A DNA stretch of 64,000 nucleotides from Monilinia fructicola (lineage: Eukaryota > Ascomycota > Leotiomycetes > Helotiales > Sclerotiniaceae), in the NCBI GenBank assembly GCA_008692225.1, contig VICG01000006.1, positions 873,501 through 937,500 of the forward strand, given 5' to 3'. Under the pieces are notes generated by a model. The model did not search any database, was not told the DNA's origin, and was given only the letters and a program-made list of their open reading frames with translations. Below, piece after piece: positions 21,699-33,178 of this stretch (positions are counted from its first letter, which is position 1; every line of letters starts with the position of its first letter). The translations under genes and the position numbers were made by a program.

Positions 21699-23303
21699 TC
21701 ATTCTCTCATCGGCTCCACCCCCGCGCCCGCCGCCCCGTCAAATCCCAAAGAACTTCCCCGTGCTAACGTTGCACCTGCTCCACCACCTGCCCTCCCCAC
21801 ATGCTCACCCCCCAACGTTCCCGGCAGGAAGACGACGTACAAACACCACGCGGGCCAAGGATCCCACACCTCATACGTGCCGTCTTTCCACAGCATCACG
21901 TGTCTTCCAAATTCTACCCACTCGCGCAGCAAGTGCCGGAGCCCCTTCTCGAGTCGGACGACTTCGAACACCGGGAGGAGCACTTTGGTCACCAAGTCAT
22001 GGCCGATCCAGTAGCGCCCGGCGTGGGTCCTTTTTGGGCTGGGGACGATCGGGTCCCGCGTGCGCATCGTGTCATCGTGGTCGGGCAGGAGTGTCAGGTA
22101 TGCTTCCGCCATGTCTTCCGCTCGGTCGTCGAGGAGGACGACGGCCGTGTGCGCACGGGGATTGCACTCGATGGGAAAGAGATGTGTTTGAAGATTCTCG
22201 ATCTGCCGAGGCGAAACGTCCGAGGCGCGCTCGGCCTTCGCCGCGACTCTGTCGTCGACGAGGAAATCGAGGGAGAAGTGGCCGGTTATGGGACGGGAGG
22301 GAGATGTTTTCTCGACGTATTGCGTCGTGTACTGGAGCATGGCTTGCGAGAGCGCCGATGCAGGGGGGAGAGCTTGGTAGTGCATCAACATGTCGGACGA
22401 GCGACAGGCGACAAAGGCATGGACTTTCCCCTTGAGGACGATACTGTGCGTGCAGTATTCTCTCCCGGCGATGTATTGTTGAAGCACAAACGGTCTGTCT
22501 TTCGAGGGGCTCAGTCTTCGGATGTGCGTCTCCGTCTCCGCGAGCGTTGGAAGCGGGAGGAGAGTCATATCTGCCCTCACGCTATCATCCACCATCTCCG
22601 GCTTCATGATAAATTGTCCCTCGACTCTCGCCGCCCTCTTTGGGTGGAGAACGGCCAAGGCTTCCTTGGTCGAGGCAACTTGGTACGTCCGTGGCACATT
22701 CAGACCCAGATCCATGGTGTGCTTGATGAACGAGTATTTCTCATGCAGCGTCGCGGTCAGCTCGACGCCAAACTGCACGGCGACACAGTTCGTCTCCCGC
22801 GCGACCACCTCCGCCGCTTCCCCATCCTCAATCGCGGATGCGACCCCGGAGCAGGAGACCCAGAGCTCCACCTTCTCCCTCTTGACGATATCGACGATGT
22901 CCTTGACGTACGCGTCCGAGCCATACGCCTCGCACGGTTTCCGCAAACGATAAAACGCCCGGAGGGCTCGGGAGAAGCGTCCGCACGCGGGGATGTAGTA
23001 GGGCTCAAAGTCCGCGCCAATCACGTCATGGCCCGCGCGGTAGAAGGATCGCGCGATGCTCAGCCCCTTGCTCATCCCCACCCCCGTGACCAGGATCGTG
23101 CGCGGGCGAAAGGCCGTGGAGGATTTGGCGCGCCATTTGCGCTGGTGGTCAATGTGCCGCGCGAGCTTGGTGAAGGGGGAGATGCACGTGGAGAGTATGG
23201 CGACGGATGTTAAAAGCGGGGTGAACGCCGCGCAAATGGCGATCAAAAATAAATTCTGGAGGTAGTGGAAGAGAACTGGGGAGTGGCCATTGAGGGGGCG
23301 CAT
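21699..23303 (-). CDS. MysC-like ATP-grasp ligase, membrane-anchored
   Basis: A single uninterrupted minus-strand frame gives 534 residues from the ATG at 23303 (MRPLNGHSPVLF). A hydrophobic segment at about 15-45 (FLIAICAAFTPLLTSVAILSTC) is followed by TILVTGVGMSKGLSIARSFYRAGHDVIG, the N-terminal nucleotide-fold of ATP-grasp enzymes. FVLQQYIAGREYCTHS and GHFSLDFLV...FPIECNPRAHTA are the lysine/metal-binding half; the Glu-Cys-Asn-Pro-Arg box supplies the magnesium ligands. This arrangement resembles MysC, which condenses an amino acid with 4-deoxygadusol in mycosporine synthesis, but no MysA or MysB homologue is nearby, so the substrate is open. The gene is strikingly GC-rich against its neighbours. 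The last 35 residues are Gly/Ala-rich, and a possible gtgagc donor in them leaves the true C-terminus uncertain. Confidence 0.72.
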   Translation of the reverse strand: MRPLNGHSPVLFHYLQNLFLIAICAAFTPLLTSVAILSTCISPFTKLARHIDHQRKWRAKSSTAFRPRTILVTGVGMSKGLSIARSFYRAGHDVIGADFEPYYIPACGRFSRALRAFYRLRKPCEAYGSDAYVKDIVDIVKREKVELWVSCSGVASAIEDGEAAEVVARETNCVAVQFGVELTATLHEKYSFIKHTMDLGLNVPRTYQVASTKEALAVLHPKRAARVEGQFIMKPEMVDDSVRADMTLLPLPTLAETETHIRRLSPSKDRPFVLQQYIAGREYCTHSIVLKGKVHAFVACRSSDMLMHYQALPPASALSQAMLQYTTQYVEKTSPSRPITGHFSLDFLVDDRVAAKAERASDVSPRQIENLQTHLFPIECNPRAHTAVVLLDDRAEDMAEAYLTLLPDHDDTMRTRDPIVPSPKRTHAGRYWIGHDLVTKVLLPVFEVVRLEKGLRHLLREWVEFGRHVMLWKDGTYEVWDPWPAWCLYVVFLPGTLGGEHVGRAGGGAGATLARGSSLGFDGAAGAGVEPMRE

Positions 23304-25117
23304 CTTGATTTGAAGAATCAAATCATGTGAATGCAAAATGCGGATGGGTAGAGTGTAACGACGATATTAATGATTCACAGTATCAGAGATAGAGATGGAA
23401 GAGGAATAGATTGTGGGCAAATGTACTTGCTGAGTATATATATCAACGTTGTCACTAGAAAAAGAAAAGAAAAGAAAAGACAAGAGATCGTGAGACGCTA
23501 CTGAAGTCCTGTCGTCATCGGACATTTCTCCATAACGCCAACGACGAATCTGCAGCTTTTGTACAACCAACCTACTCTCCTGATGAATTGCGACGTTCAA
23601 ACTTTTGTTGATCGATATGATTTTGCCATGTTGACATCGTACTGTTCAAAGTTTATTCAAATCAACCAGTCAACCAACCATCCAACCAACCAAAAGAAAA
23701 GATGTGTGAATAGAATAGAATAGAAGTAAGGTTGGAAATTGGAAATGTCGTTAGTTCTAGCTCCAACTAAGATTACCTAATGTCCAACCAACCCTCATTA
23801 GTCTCACAAAACGTCTTATCAAAGACTGGTGGGCAAACAAAGCTGCTCCCCGATGGATAAACTACCCAGGCGGATTGATTGTATGGGGAAAAAATTGCGA
23901 TGAGGAAATCTGACGATGTATTCATTTGAGGTGATTTCCTATAACCTTATTAATTGTGTTTCTGAATCTACTTCAGGTTCACCACTGGTGGTTGCGTGAT
24001 CAGAGAATTCCTATGTTGAACTTTTCACGGCCGCGCGCCGTAACCTAGGACGTATCAATATTGGAACAAATCGTTCGAAATGGGTATGTAGATATTGTTC
24101 ATGGGACGAAGCAAGAATAAAGTATCGATGGTGGTGATGATGACCACGATGATGACGACGATGATGATGACCGAATTGTTTCCTCGAGTAATTCGCATCA
24201 TTAGGTTCCCAGGTTGTGTTTGGTAACTTGGGGATGGGCCAAACAGTTCTTGTCGATTGGAGAGCATTTCACCATGGTCCTCTTCGCTTATATTCGTTGA
24301 CCTTCTTTGGGAACGAGTCTCTGATAACTACTGCCATGTACTCTTCTCGTTAAGGTTCGTCGGGTTATTGCTCGGCGGCGTGGTAGTCACGATGATATCC
24401 AACCGAGAGTGCTGCATGAAGCGCGTCGGTCTTATCCTGGAGGGAGGAGAAGCCAACAAGACGAGACAAGACCAGAGCCACAGCAAGAGTATACGCTGAC
24501 CTAGACAGACCTCCGTTCAATCTCCCGAAAGGGATAGGAGGCGAGCAAATGGGACAAGAGGAGGGAGCATCACCAAGCAAGCACTTGATCGGAGATTCTC
24601 GAACGTTGATAATTATAGAGGATACGAGGAGATGTGATTCAGATATGAATATATTAGTATTCCTACATCCTCTTGACATATACATGCTACATCTTCCCAG
24701 ACAGCATCTAGAAGGACAACCATTCATCTCAAAACAAGCGAACACATACCATACCATGCCGGACGAGAAGCAAAGTTCCAATGCCAAAGAGGACGCGGGG
24801 AAAGCATCGGACATGGAATGTGCACCTGCCAACCGATCAACGGCTTCCTTCGTCACGCCTTGAGACAAGATCCAAGCATGGCTCTTCGACAAGACGGAGG
24901 AGATGGAAGGTAGTGTCAGATGGTATTTTGTCGCAAGAAAGCATTGGACTTTGCGTTACATTTCTGGGAAGTAAATTAGAAGTTTTGATTAATTTTGCAA
25001 GTAATAAAATGCAAAAGAACCATCTCTTTATTGGGGAGTGTGTGAATATATCCATTCGGTTAGCTGTAAGTTTAGAATTGAAACGAGCTTACATCTTGCG
25101 TGCAAGGTGGGTATATA

Positions 25118-25192
25118 CATATGTGTGTATATATGTGTGTATATATGTGTGTATATATGTGTATGTATATATGTATGTATATGTATGCACAT
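25118..25192. repeat. TATGTG/TATA microsatellite
   Basis: An alternating purine-pyrimidine tract of units such as TATGTGTGTATA repeats about six times with a mixture of TATGTG and TATGTATA at the end. Confidence 0.8.
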
Positions 25193-26192
25193 GTATCTAA
25201 TTAGCAATACTTGTAAGACTGTACTTATGATTTTGCACGTAAGCGATAAAATAAGGAGGATGGATGGGATGGTGGTGAATATTATTTCTTCTTTCGTTTA
25301 ACGTTGATAGGGGGCGCATTGATAGTGACGATGTGCGAAGACTCTTCCACCTCGACGTTTTTTCCTCCATCACACAGTGTACATTTGGTAGCTTTGCATT
25401 TGTAGCTATGAGATTGAAAAGTTAGAAATTGGATCCTCCCTTAGATTTATTTCAGAAATCCTGTTCTCCATTCATTCAGTCGTTCATCTGCTCTGCGAAT
25501 CTATTGGTCAAACTAACTTCTATGAGAAGAGAAAACATACACTCACTCACTCACTCACACATACACAGATATTCAAAGTAAGCGGAAGAGAAAGCAGCAT
25601 CGAAATCAACGTCAAGCATTTCATGGTTGATTTTTCATCATGCTACATTAGGATTCAATCCTTCACCTGGGCATATTCAGATCGTTTACTTGTCATTTCT
25701 TCATCTCTCCCCCTTCTCTTTCCCTTCCCCATCATTTCTTCCCCCCGTATACATAAATGATCGTCATAGCTCATCACCCATGATCACTAGAGTACATACC
25801 TTTTTCAACTTCATCCATATCATCATTATTGATATCATAAGCCCCATCCTCATTATCTATATCATCATCATCATACCACAAAACCAGCAACAAATCAAAT
25901 CAAAGCGATCTCACAACCCCAGAAAGTGGAGTTGAAGTCATCCCACCATCTCATCTCCCCCCCCCCACACATTCACGAGGTTCCAACTTCCAAGGGTACA
26001 GAAATAAAAGTACCGAGTACGGAGTATAAACCAAAAAAAGCCTCCGTGACCGTTAACGAAGGCTCAACCAATGGATGGCACAAATTTTCCGAGAGGGGCG
26101 GAGAATTTTAAAGTTCCAAGGGTCGGGTGGCTTAATTATAACGAATTTCTCCGATTGAGAGGGAGAGGAGGAAGAGGGGGAGGAGGAAGAGG

Positions 26193-26194
<2 letters not shown>

Positions 26195-26224
<30 letters not shown>
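26195..26224. repeat. GA dinucleotide microsatellite
   Basis: About 15 uninterrupted GA units follow a G/A-rich purine tract from about 26155. Confidence 0.85.
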
Positions 26225-26723
26225 ACTATTGAATATTAATTAGTCAACTACTTGTACAGTCAATACTGACTACGATATCCAAATCTTTAAGATAAAATAG
26301 AATAAAATAAAATAAAAATATCATGCTTGATTACACAGTAGGTGGGTAATAATAACAAGTGTATGGTTAAGGATAAATTAGAAGAAAAGTAACTTGCCTT
26401 GATGATTATTCATCTTGATATTGACCTAGAATTGCACTTTTTTATCATCAACATCATCATGCAACTCCACCATCAACACCTTTAACTAAAATATAGAAAA
26501 ATATAAAAAATAAAGAGAAAAAGCAAAGTTCACTTTACGTGCCTAGATATAAACATTATAAATACTTAATAGATAATAAGTACACACATATATACATATA
26601 TACATATATACATACATCACTCAAAACTCACATGCCAAAAACGCAAGCACAAACGACTCCACCAGCTCCCCCGACCATCCCAACCCCCCCATCTCCCAAT
26701 CCATCCCACAACGCCAATTGATA

Positions 26724-26776
26724 CACCCCTTCACCCCTTCACCCCTTCACCCCTTCACCCCTTCACCCCTTCACCC
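26724..26776. repeat. CACCCCTT minisatellite, left arm
   Basis: The 8-bp unit CACCCCTT repeats about six and a half times and stops abruptly at the retrotransposon's left LTR. The last five bases, CACCC (26772-26776), are the target-site duplication. The array resumes after the right LTR. Confidence 0.9.
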
Positions 26777-26968
26777 TGTCGGGAAATGGATCATGTGATA
26801 TTGAGTTGCTGTACGAATAATACGTTTAACTGTATTAGGTATACTAGCACCTTGAGGATGTCTATAAAATCGTCCTTTATTCCATAGGTTATATAGAAAA
26901 TAACAATAATAATATATTAATAAAAGAATTAAATACTTATATTTTAATTAACTAAGTTTATATCAATA
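26777..26968 (+). repeat. Left LTR of the copia element
   Basis: The LTR is 192 bp, from TGTCGGGAAATGG to TTATATCAATA. It aligns base for base with the right LTR. Its 3' end has mutated from the CAACA still seen in the right copy. Confidence 0.92.
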
Positions 26969-28749
26969 TTAATTAATGATATTACAAATTAGATCTTAAA
27001 TCTATAATTTAATATTAAGTATTAAAGAGTTTATTTTGAGATTGGTAAGAATTTTGAAAAAATTATTAAATTAGATATAAATCTATTAAATAGATTTTTC
27101 TATTAATTTTAATAATGCTAACAAATATACTTTAAATCATAATTTTATTAAATAGAATTCTTTGTGAAAGAATAATATTTAAAAGATTAAAATTATTAAA
27201 AGGGATGGGATTATATTTATATTTATTATGCATTTTTTATATTATATATTATATAAAGGTTTTTATTCTTATATTTATACTTTTATTTTATTTTCTTTTT
27301 TATATTTTATTTTATTATAATTTTATATTTTATATTATTATTTTTATATTATAAAATAATTATTTTAATTATTTTAAATTAAGCTTTGGAGTATAATCTA
27401 ATTGTTTTCTTAATAACTATTGGTGTATATAACAAATTATATAATAAAAATCAATTAAATTACTGTGAGAACTAATATGTAGTTATATTAGTATTAAATT
27501 TGATAGGTAGGATTATTAATAAAAAGGATTTATTAAAATATATAAAATATAAACGAAAATAGTATATAGAATATGATGTATATGATAATGATTTTATAAA
27601 TATCTTTTATTCTAATTTTAAGATATTTATTTTGTATAAAATATCGATGGTTCATTAATTTAATATTTGATAATTTCAAAAGATTTTAAAAAACAAGGGA
27701 TTTAATATATTTTTGTTAGGTATAGATGTATAGTATGTGTTATATAATTAAGTGTAACAAAAAAATATTATATTATAAATGGAGTAGTAGGTTAAGGAAC
27801 TTTTGTATGAATGAGGTAATGATATATTAAAGATTTCTTTAGAGAATATTAAGAGAATAATTAATAATAATGTGATTGAGGTTACACTGGTATGATATAA
27901 TGCAAATCTGGATAATAACGGCAATAATAATAATAATCTAGGTGATGGGGAACCCAATAGGAATGGTATGGGAAGAAACTTTAAAAATTAATTAAATAAT
28001 GGGAAAGATTAAAAAGCTCTTTAATAACAATATATACCTAATATTTTATTAAATTTATAAAAGTTTTATTTACTCAAAAAGAAATATAATGGGGATAATA
28101 ACAATTTCGATTATAAACTCTTAATTTTCTATAAGATATTATATTGAGTAAAACTTTCAAATAAATAGTTTTCTCAGGTGTTTTTTATGATGCTTTGAGG
28201 TAAAATATTAACTTATTATTATATAAGCAAGAGTAATTTGTTAATAAATTTTAAGAGATTATGTGTATATATTAAGTAGAAGTTTAAAAAAGATTAATAT
28301 AAACGAAATATACTTAGGAAATGAAATAAGATTACTTTTATAAAGATTAAAACGAAGAATCCGAATAAGACTTTTAATATATCCTTTTATATAATGGTAT
28401 TGAAACTATAAAAACTTTAAATACAATTATAAAAAAAAATAAGAGATTTAATACATTTTTATAGTAAATTAATGATTATTTGTTATGGGGTATTAGTGTG
28501 TGATTTTGCTTGTTTTAATATTAAAAAGAGTGTTTTAGGGTTGATATAATAATTGAAGTAGGCTATAATTATATAAAAATTATATAAAGGGTAGGATTCG
28601 ATATTCTTTATAGATCGAAGATTTTAAGGAAACAATAATAATAATCCACGAAATAACTTATAGAATTCAAATAAAGATTTACATTTTTAAAATAGTTTAA
28701 GAACTTATTTATTTAATAATCAACCATTCCACAACGATTTTAAATTTGT

Positions 28750-31700
28750 TAAACAATGTTGGATTTGTAAGAAAAAAGGTTGTCAATCAATTAATTATTT
28801 TTAATAAAAGCAAAATAATTAAAAGTGTAAATAAAGAAAGAGATTTAATAAGAAAAACAATAATAAATTCTAAAAGCGATATATTTAATAGTTAATAAAA
28901 TATAAGGGAAAAGAGAACGTTAATAAAAATCAAGCGTTTGTTGCTTTCTTTACAGATTATAATCTTAAAGAAAAAAAAAAAATAATTTTTTTATTACTAA
29001 CTTTAGATTAATTAATAATAAAGCAATTATTAAATTATTAATTATTTAAGCATTGTAGTATACTATTATAAAAAAAAAAGAATCTTAATTAGAAAAGGAT
29101 TATTATACTCAAAATAAATATTCGAATATAGAATTCTTCGAAATTTGTATCGATATAGGAACAATTTGTAAATCTATTATTGAAAAAAGCCAATTCAAAA
29201 TATAGCAAAAAATATTAAACATTTTAGTTAATATATTCAGAACAAAAACTGCAAATATAATATTCGGTTAAAATAACAGAATTAATTTAATTAAATCTGT
29301 TAATATTTATTTTCCTTTTAGAATAATAAAATTTTATATTTTACAAACGAATATATCATTTTTGTTATCTCTAATAGATATAAATCAATTTAAGATTACA
29401 TTTAACAATTGTATTAATATTCTTTATACCCTAAATAAAGATTTTTTAATTTATTGACAAAATAAGCATTTATTTTTATTATAGAAAATTAATCCGAATA
29501 ACTTTATTCAGGATTTGATTTAATATAATAAATATTATTTAACAAATATGGATCTTTATCAACTATATTAACATTTTGGATATTCATTAGTTTACAAATT
29601 CTACAAGGTATTGCAATGTATTGAATATAATAAAAATTATAATATGATTAAATATTTTATAAAATACTGTGAGTAATATCAATTCTATAATAAATCTCCT
29701 AAACATTTTAAATTCTTACTATAAGATAATACGGAATTCAATTATACTATTCTTATTGATATTATATATATTGTAAATCAATTTATCCTTTATATTATTA
29801 ATAAAACTATAAGATATTAAATAGCTAAATAGTTAGCAAATGTAATAGCGAAGTATATATGGGATGCACTTTGGGAATGCTGAATCGATGTATATTTAAG
29901 ATCTCTAGATTACATTATATACGATGTAAGCAAGAATTTTGACAGTAAGGAGTTTATTTAAAATATTACGTTAATAGTTATTATTATAAAATATATGTTA
30001 GTTAAGGCTTATAATTCAATCGGATTAATAAAGCATTATTATAAATCATTAAAACAAGTATATTATATTATTAATAAGAAAATATTGGAATTCGATCTAT
30101 TTAAGCAAATAATATTACAAATGGCTATAAAAACTATTAATAATATTATCGGATTAGATGGCATTGTATTAACTTTCCTGGTATATAAAATATACCTTTG
30201 TATAATTACTATTAATACATTTACGGCAATTATTATAAAACAAATTAATACTATTAAAAAAACTATAATTAAGATTTGATATGTTAATGTTAAATGTTAA
30301 ATAGTTAATATACTTTGTATACAAAATAAATCATTTATTTTAGCAATTTATAGGTTATTTATTAATTCTAATATTTTAGTATAGTAAAAGAATAAAGGAA
30401 TGGAATTAGGAAAGTGGATAAGATTTTATATATTGTTTAAAATGGAAGGGAAAATGTGTATTATCGAATTAACAAATAGATTAACGGATTTTCAATCAAT
30501 TTTGGTAAAACCATTTTACACTTTATTTGAAGAGGAAGAGAATGATAAAATTAAAAAAAAGGAAGAGATTGTATTCTAAAGAATACTATATTCTATAATA
30601 TCACCAATAAATTAATCTATTTAACAATTACATTAAAAGATGAAGAGTAACTTAAAGAATAAAATAATAATAATTTAAGATTCATTTTAGATTTCAGTAT
30701 TTTTTGGTAAAAAAAATGTTTATTATAATAAGTTTACTAAGATTTTCGTTAATAATAACAATCTATTATTAATATATACTAAATCAAAACGTAAAAAACT
30801 CAATAAATTAATAGAAAATAAGGTATTTAATATTATATTAAAATTAAATATTCTATTAGGAATTAGAATCTTTAAATTAAAATTTATTAATAAAATGAAA
30901 AATAAAGGAACAAATAAAGTATATTCGAAATCTCGATTTATAATTTAAGTATATAGAGATAATAATAAAGTTAACGTTTTAATATAATCATTTATTATTT
31001 AATATATTAATTAACGTATTATTATAGTATTTGTAGCTATATTAAAAATTTCGTTTTTAAGAGTATCTATATACTTAAGAAATATTACTTAAGTATATAC
31101 TTAATTTATTATAAATCTTAATAGAATGTTTTATATTAAAACACCAAAGAAAATAGAATTAGAAAAAGGCTTTATTTTATATATGATTAAACTATTTTAT
31201 GGTGTTTTTAAGGCAGGAAATCATTAGTTTGCTATATATTACAGTTATTATAAGAATAAACTTGATATAAAGTAATCAATATACGATCTATACTTTTTAT
31301 ATACTAATATAAAAGGATTTAATATAGTTAAATTATAAACTAATAATACACTTATAATAACGGATAAGGAATTCGTATTTTTAAAGTAAAAACAACTTGA
31401 AAAAATATATTTTATAGCTAAAGATTATAAAGAACTTTAAGAGAATATATTATTTATATTCAACAAAGGATTTATAATATTTTAAATAAATAATATTTAT
31501 CTTAATTAAAAGAAATAATATAATAATATATATATAGTTTAAGCGAAGAATATAGATATTTCGGGTATTAAAAAAAAGAAATAAAAGAATATTACATTAA
31601 AGAATTAATATATTATTTAAAAAATACAAAGAGTATATATTATAATTATTTGTTAATTAAAGATATCATATTATTTTTCTATTACTACTTAAATAATTAA

Positions 31701-32280
31701 TCCAAAAAAGGATAATACAAAAAAATTAAATAAGATTCTTAAATAATAGATTAATAATCTATTAAAAGGTTTTAATTTTATTTTTTTTAATATAGATTTA
31801 ATTAAGTTAACCATATTTATAGATATATTATTCATTAACAACTTCGATTTCTTCTTTTAGATTGGATATATTATATATCTTATTAACAAATATAATAATA
31901 TTAATATCATACATTAATTATCCATTAAATGCAAAAAAATTATAAAAAGCATATTAGCTTTAAAGCTATATAAACTAATATTCGACTTTAATATAGAAGT
32001 TATAATTAAAAGAATTATTAATGTTATTCTATGATTTAAAAAACAGATTTTACTCATTATTTATATCAATTTAAAGTCATTATATAAATTATTAATCAAA
32101 TTGGATATTATAATAAAAAAGAGATTTATAATCGATATTATATTTTTTTAGCAATTGTATGAGTATAGAGAGATTATGGAAATTAAATGGATTAATGGAA
32201 ATTCTAATCTTGCGGATATAATAATTAAGAATAAACTTTATTAAATATTAAAGAATTTAATTAATACTAATAAATTAATA
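28750..32280 (+). pseudogene. Remnant gag-pol of the copia element
   Basis: Translated pieces in shifting frames still show family blocks. A CWICKKKGC knuckle lies near 28757. IDIGTICKSI near 29150 is a protease active-site relic whose DTG has decayed to DIG. FYNKSPKHFKF near 29675 and YDVSKNFDSKEF near 29920 are integrase pieces, and an open 94-codon integrase fragment at 29995-30279 contains QMAIKTINNI. KLFYGVFKAGNHxF near 31185-31230 and LxTNNTLIITD near 31335-31370 are from the reverse transcriptase, where the catalytic Asp pair has become Asn. INIIHxLSIKCKK near 31890-31940 is from RNase H. Stops are frequent throughout. The changes are those expected of C-to-T mutation on both strands. 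Confidence 0.88.
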
Positions 32281-32357
32281 ATTAAAAAGTTTATATAAGT
32301 AAAAAAAAAAGAGTAAAGATTAAGTATATAATCTTTTGACTTTTAAATAATTGTTAA

Positions 32358-32549
32358 TGTTAGGAAATAGATTATATAATATTAAATTGCTATACGAATA
32401 ATACATCTAACCGTATTAAATATATTAGCATTTTGAAGACGTTTATAAAGTTGTTCTTTATTCTATAGGTTATATAGAGAATAACAATGATGATATACTA
32501 ACAAAAGGATTAAGTACTTACACTTTAACTGACCAAGTTTATACCAACA
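32358..32549 (+). repeat. Right LTR of the copia element
   Basis: The LTR is 192 bp, beginning TGTTAGGAAATAG and ending ATACCAACA, immediately followed by the CACCC duplication. It differs from the left copy at about 38 sites, all transitions. Confidence 0.92.
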
Positions 32550-32596
32550 CACCCCTTCACCCCTTCACCCCTTCACCCCTTCACCCCTTCACCCTT
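32550..32596. repeat. CACCCCTT minisatellite, right arm
   Basis: The array is about six units of the same 8-bp repeat as the left arm, starting with the duplicated CACCC. It is followed by a degenerate C/T stretch and an AAGTC pentamer array at about 32623-32654. Confidence 0.88.
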
Positions 32597-33144
32597 CCCC
32601 TTTGCCCCTCCCTCCCACAAATCAAGTCAAGTCAAGTCAAGTCAAGTCAAGTCAATATCCACCACCACGCCTCCCATAACGACAAATCGAGGTCCATTTC
32701 ACCACTCTCATCCACCATCCACCATCCACCATCCACCATCCTCATCCACCTACACCTCCAACCCAGCAGCCAAGCAGCCAAGCAGCCAAGCAACCCAGCA
32801 ACCCAACAACCCACCCCAAAACAAAACCCATCAATCAATCCACCACTCCCCTCCCTCCCACCTTGCTTTGTTAGATACAGGATAGGATAGGTAAGTAAGT
32901 ACTCCGGGGCTACCTAGGTAGGTACCAATTAGGTACCGCAAATACAGAAGTTGAAAGCAACAACAACCAACCAACCAAACCAAGCCAAACCAAAGTTCCA
33001 CCCACCGTTGGTCGTTCGTCGATCGCTACCTACCTACTCCATGGGTTCAATTCGGTTCGGTTCGTGTTTTACATCTTCATCTGCTGTATATTTCCAACGA
33101 GAACCATGGATGAGTGTATATTTATAGATGTATATGTATGTATG

Positions 33145-33178
<34 letters not shown>

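Larger units (their letters stand above)
23304..26723. other. 3.4-kb gene-free stretch with microsatellites
   Basis: No coding region is supportable; a 175-codon minus frame at 24365-24892 has no ATG at its head and no recognisable domain. Simple repeats include GAT/GAC triplets near 24124-24170, a TATGTG/TATA tract at 25118-25192, CACT at 25541-25558, ATC triplets near 25818-25875 and GA at 26195-26224. One TACGGAGTA copy is at 26018-26026. Composition becomes steadily more AT-rich from about 26.2 kb. Confidence 0.5.
26777..32549 (+). mobile_element. Degenerate Ty1/copia LTR retrotransposon, RIP-mutated
   Basis: The element is 5,773 bp with two aligned 192-bp LTRs, TG-start ends and a CACCC target duplication (26772-26776 and 32550-32554). 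Recognisable relics lie on the plus strand in the order gag CCHC-like knuckle, aspartic protease, integrase, reverse transcriptase, RNase H. Integrase before reverse transcriptase is diagnostic of the copia superfamily. Every frame is broken by TAA and TAG codons. The interior is extremely AT-rich, and all 38 differences I count between the LTRs are transitions with no indels. That is the signature of repeat-induced point mutation. The element cannot encode functional proteins. Confidence 0.95.

Noticed and set aside
21801..23213. 470-codon plus-strand open frame opposite the ATP-grasp gene
   Set aside because: It is the antisense shadow of a GC-rich coding region; the minus strand carries the motifs.
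24365..24892. 175-codon minus-strand open frame upstream of the copia element
   Set aside because: It has no ATG at its head, no recognisable domain and overlaps an equally open plus-strand frame.
29995..30279. 94-codon open frame inside the AT-rich tract as an independent gene
   Set aside because: It is the surviving integrase fragment of the decayed copia element.
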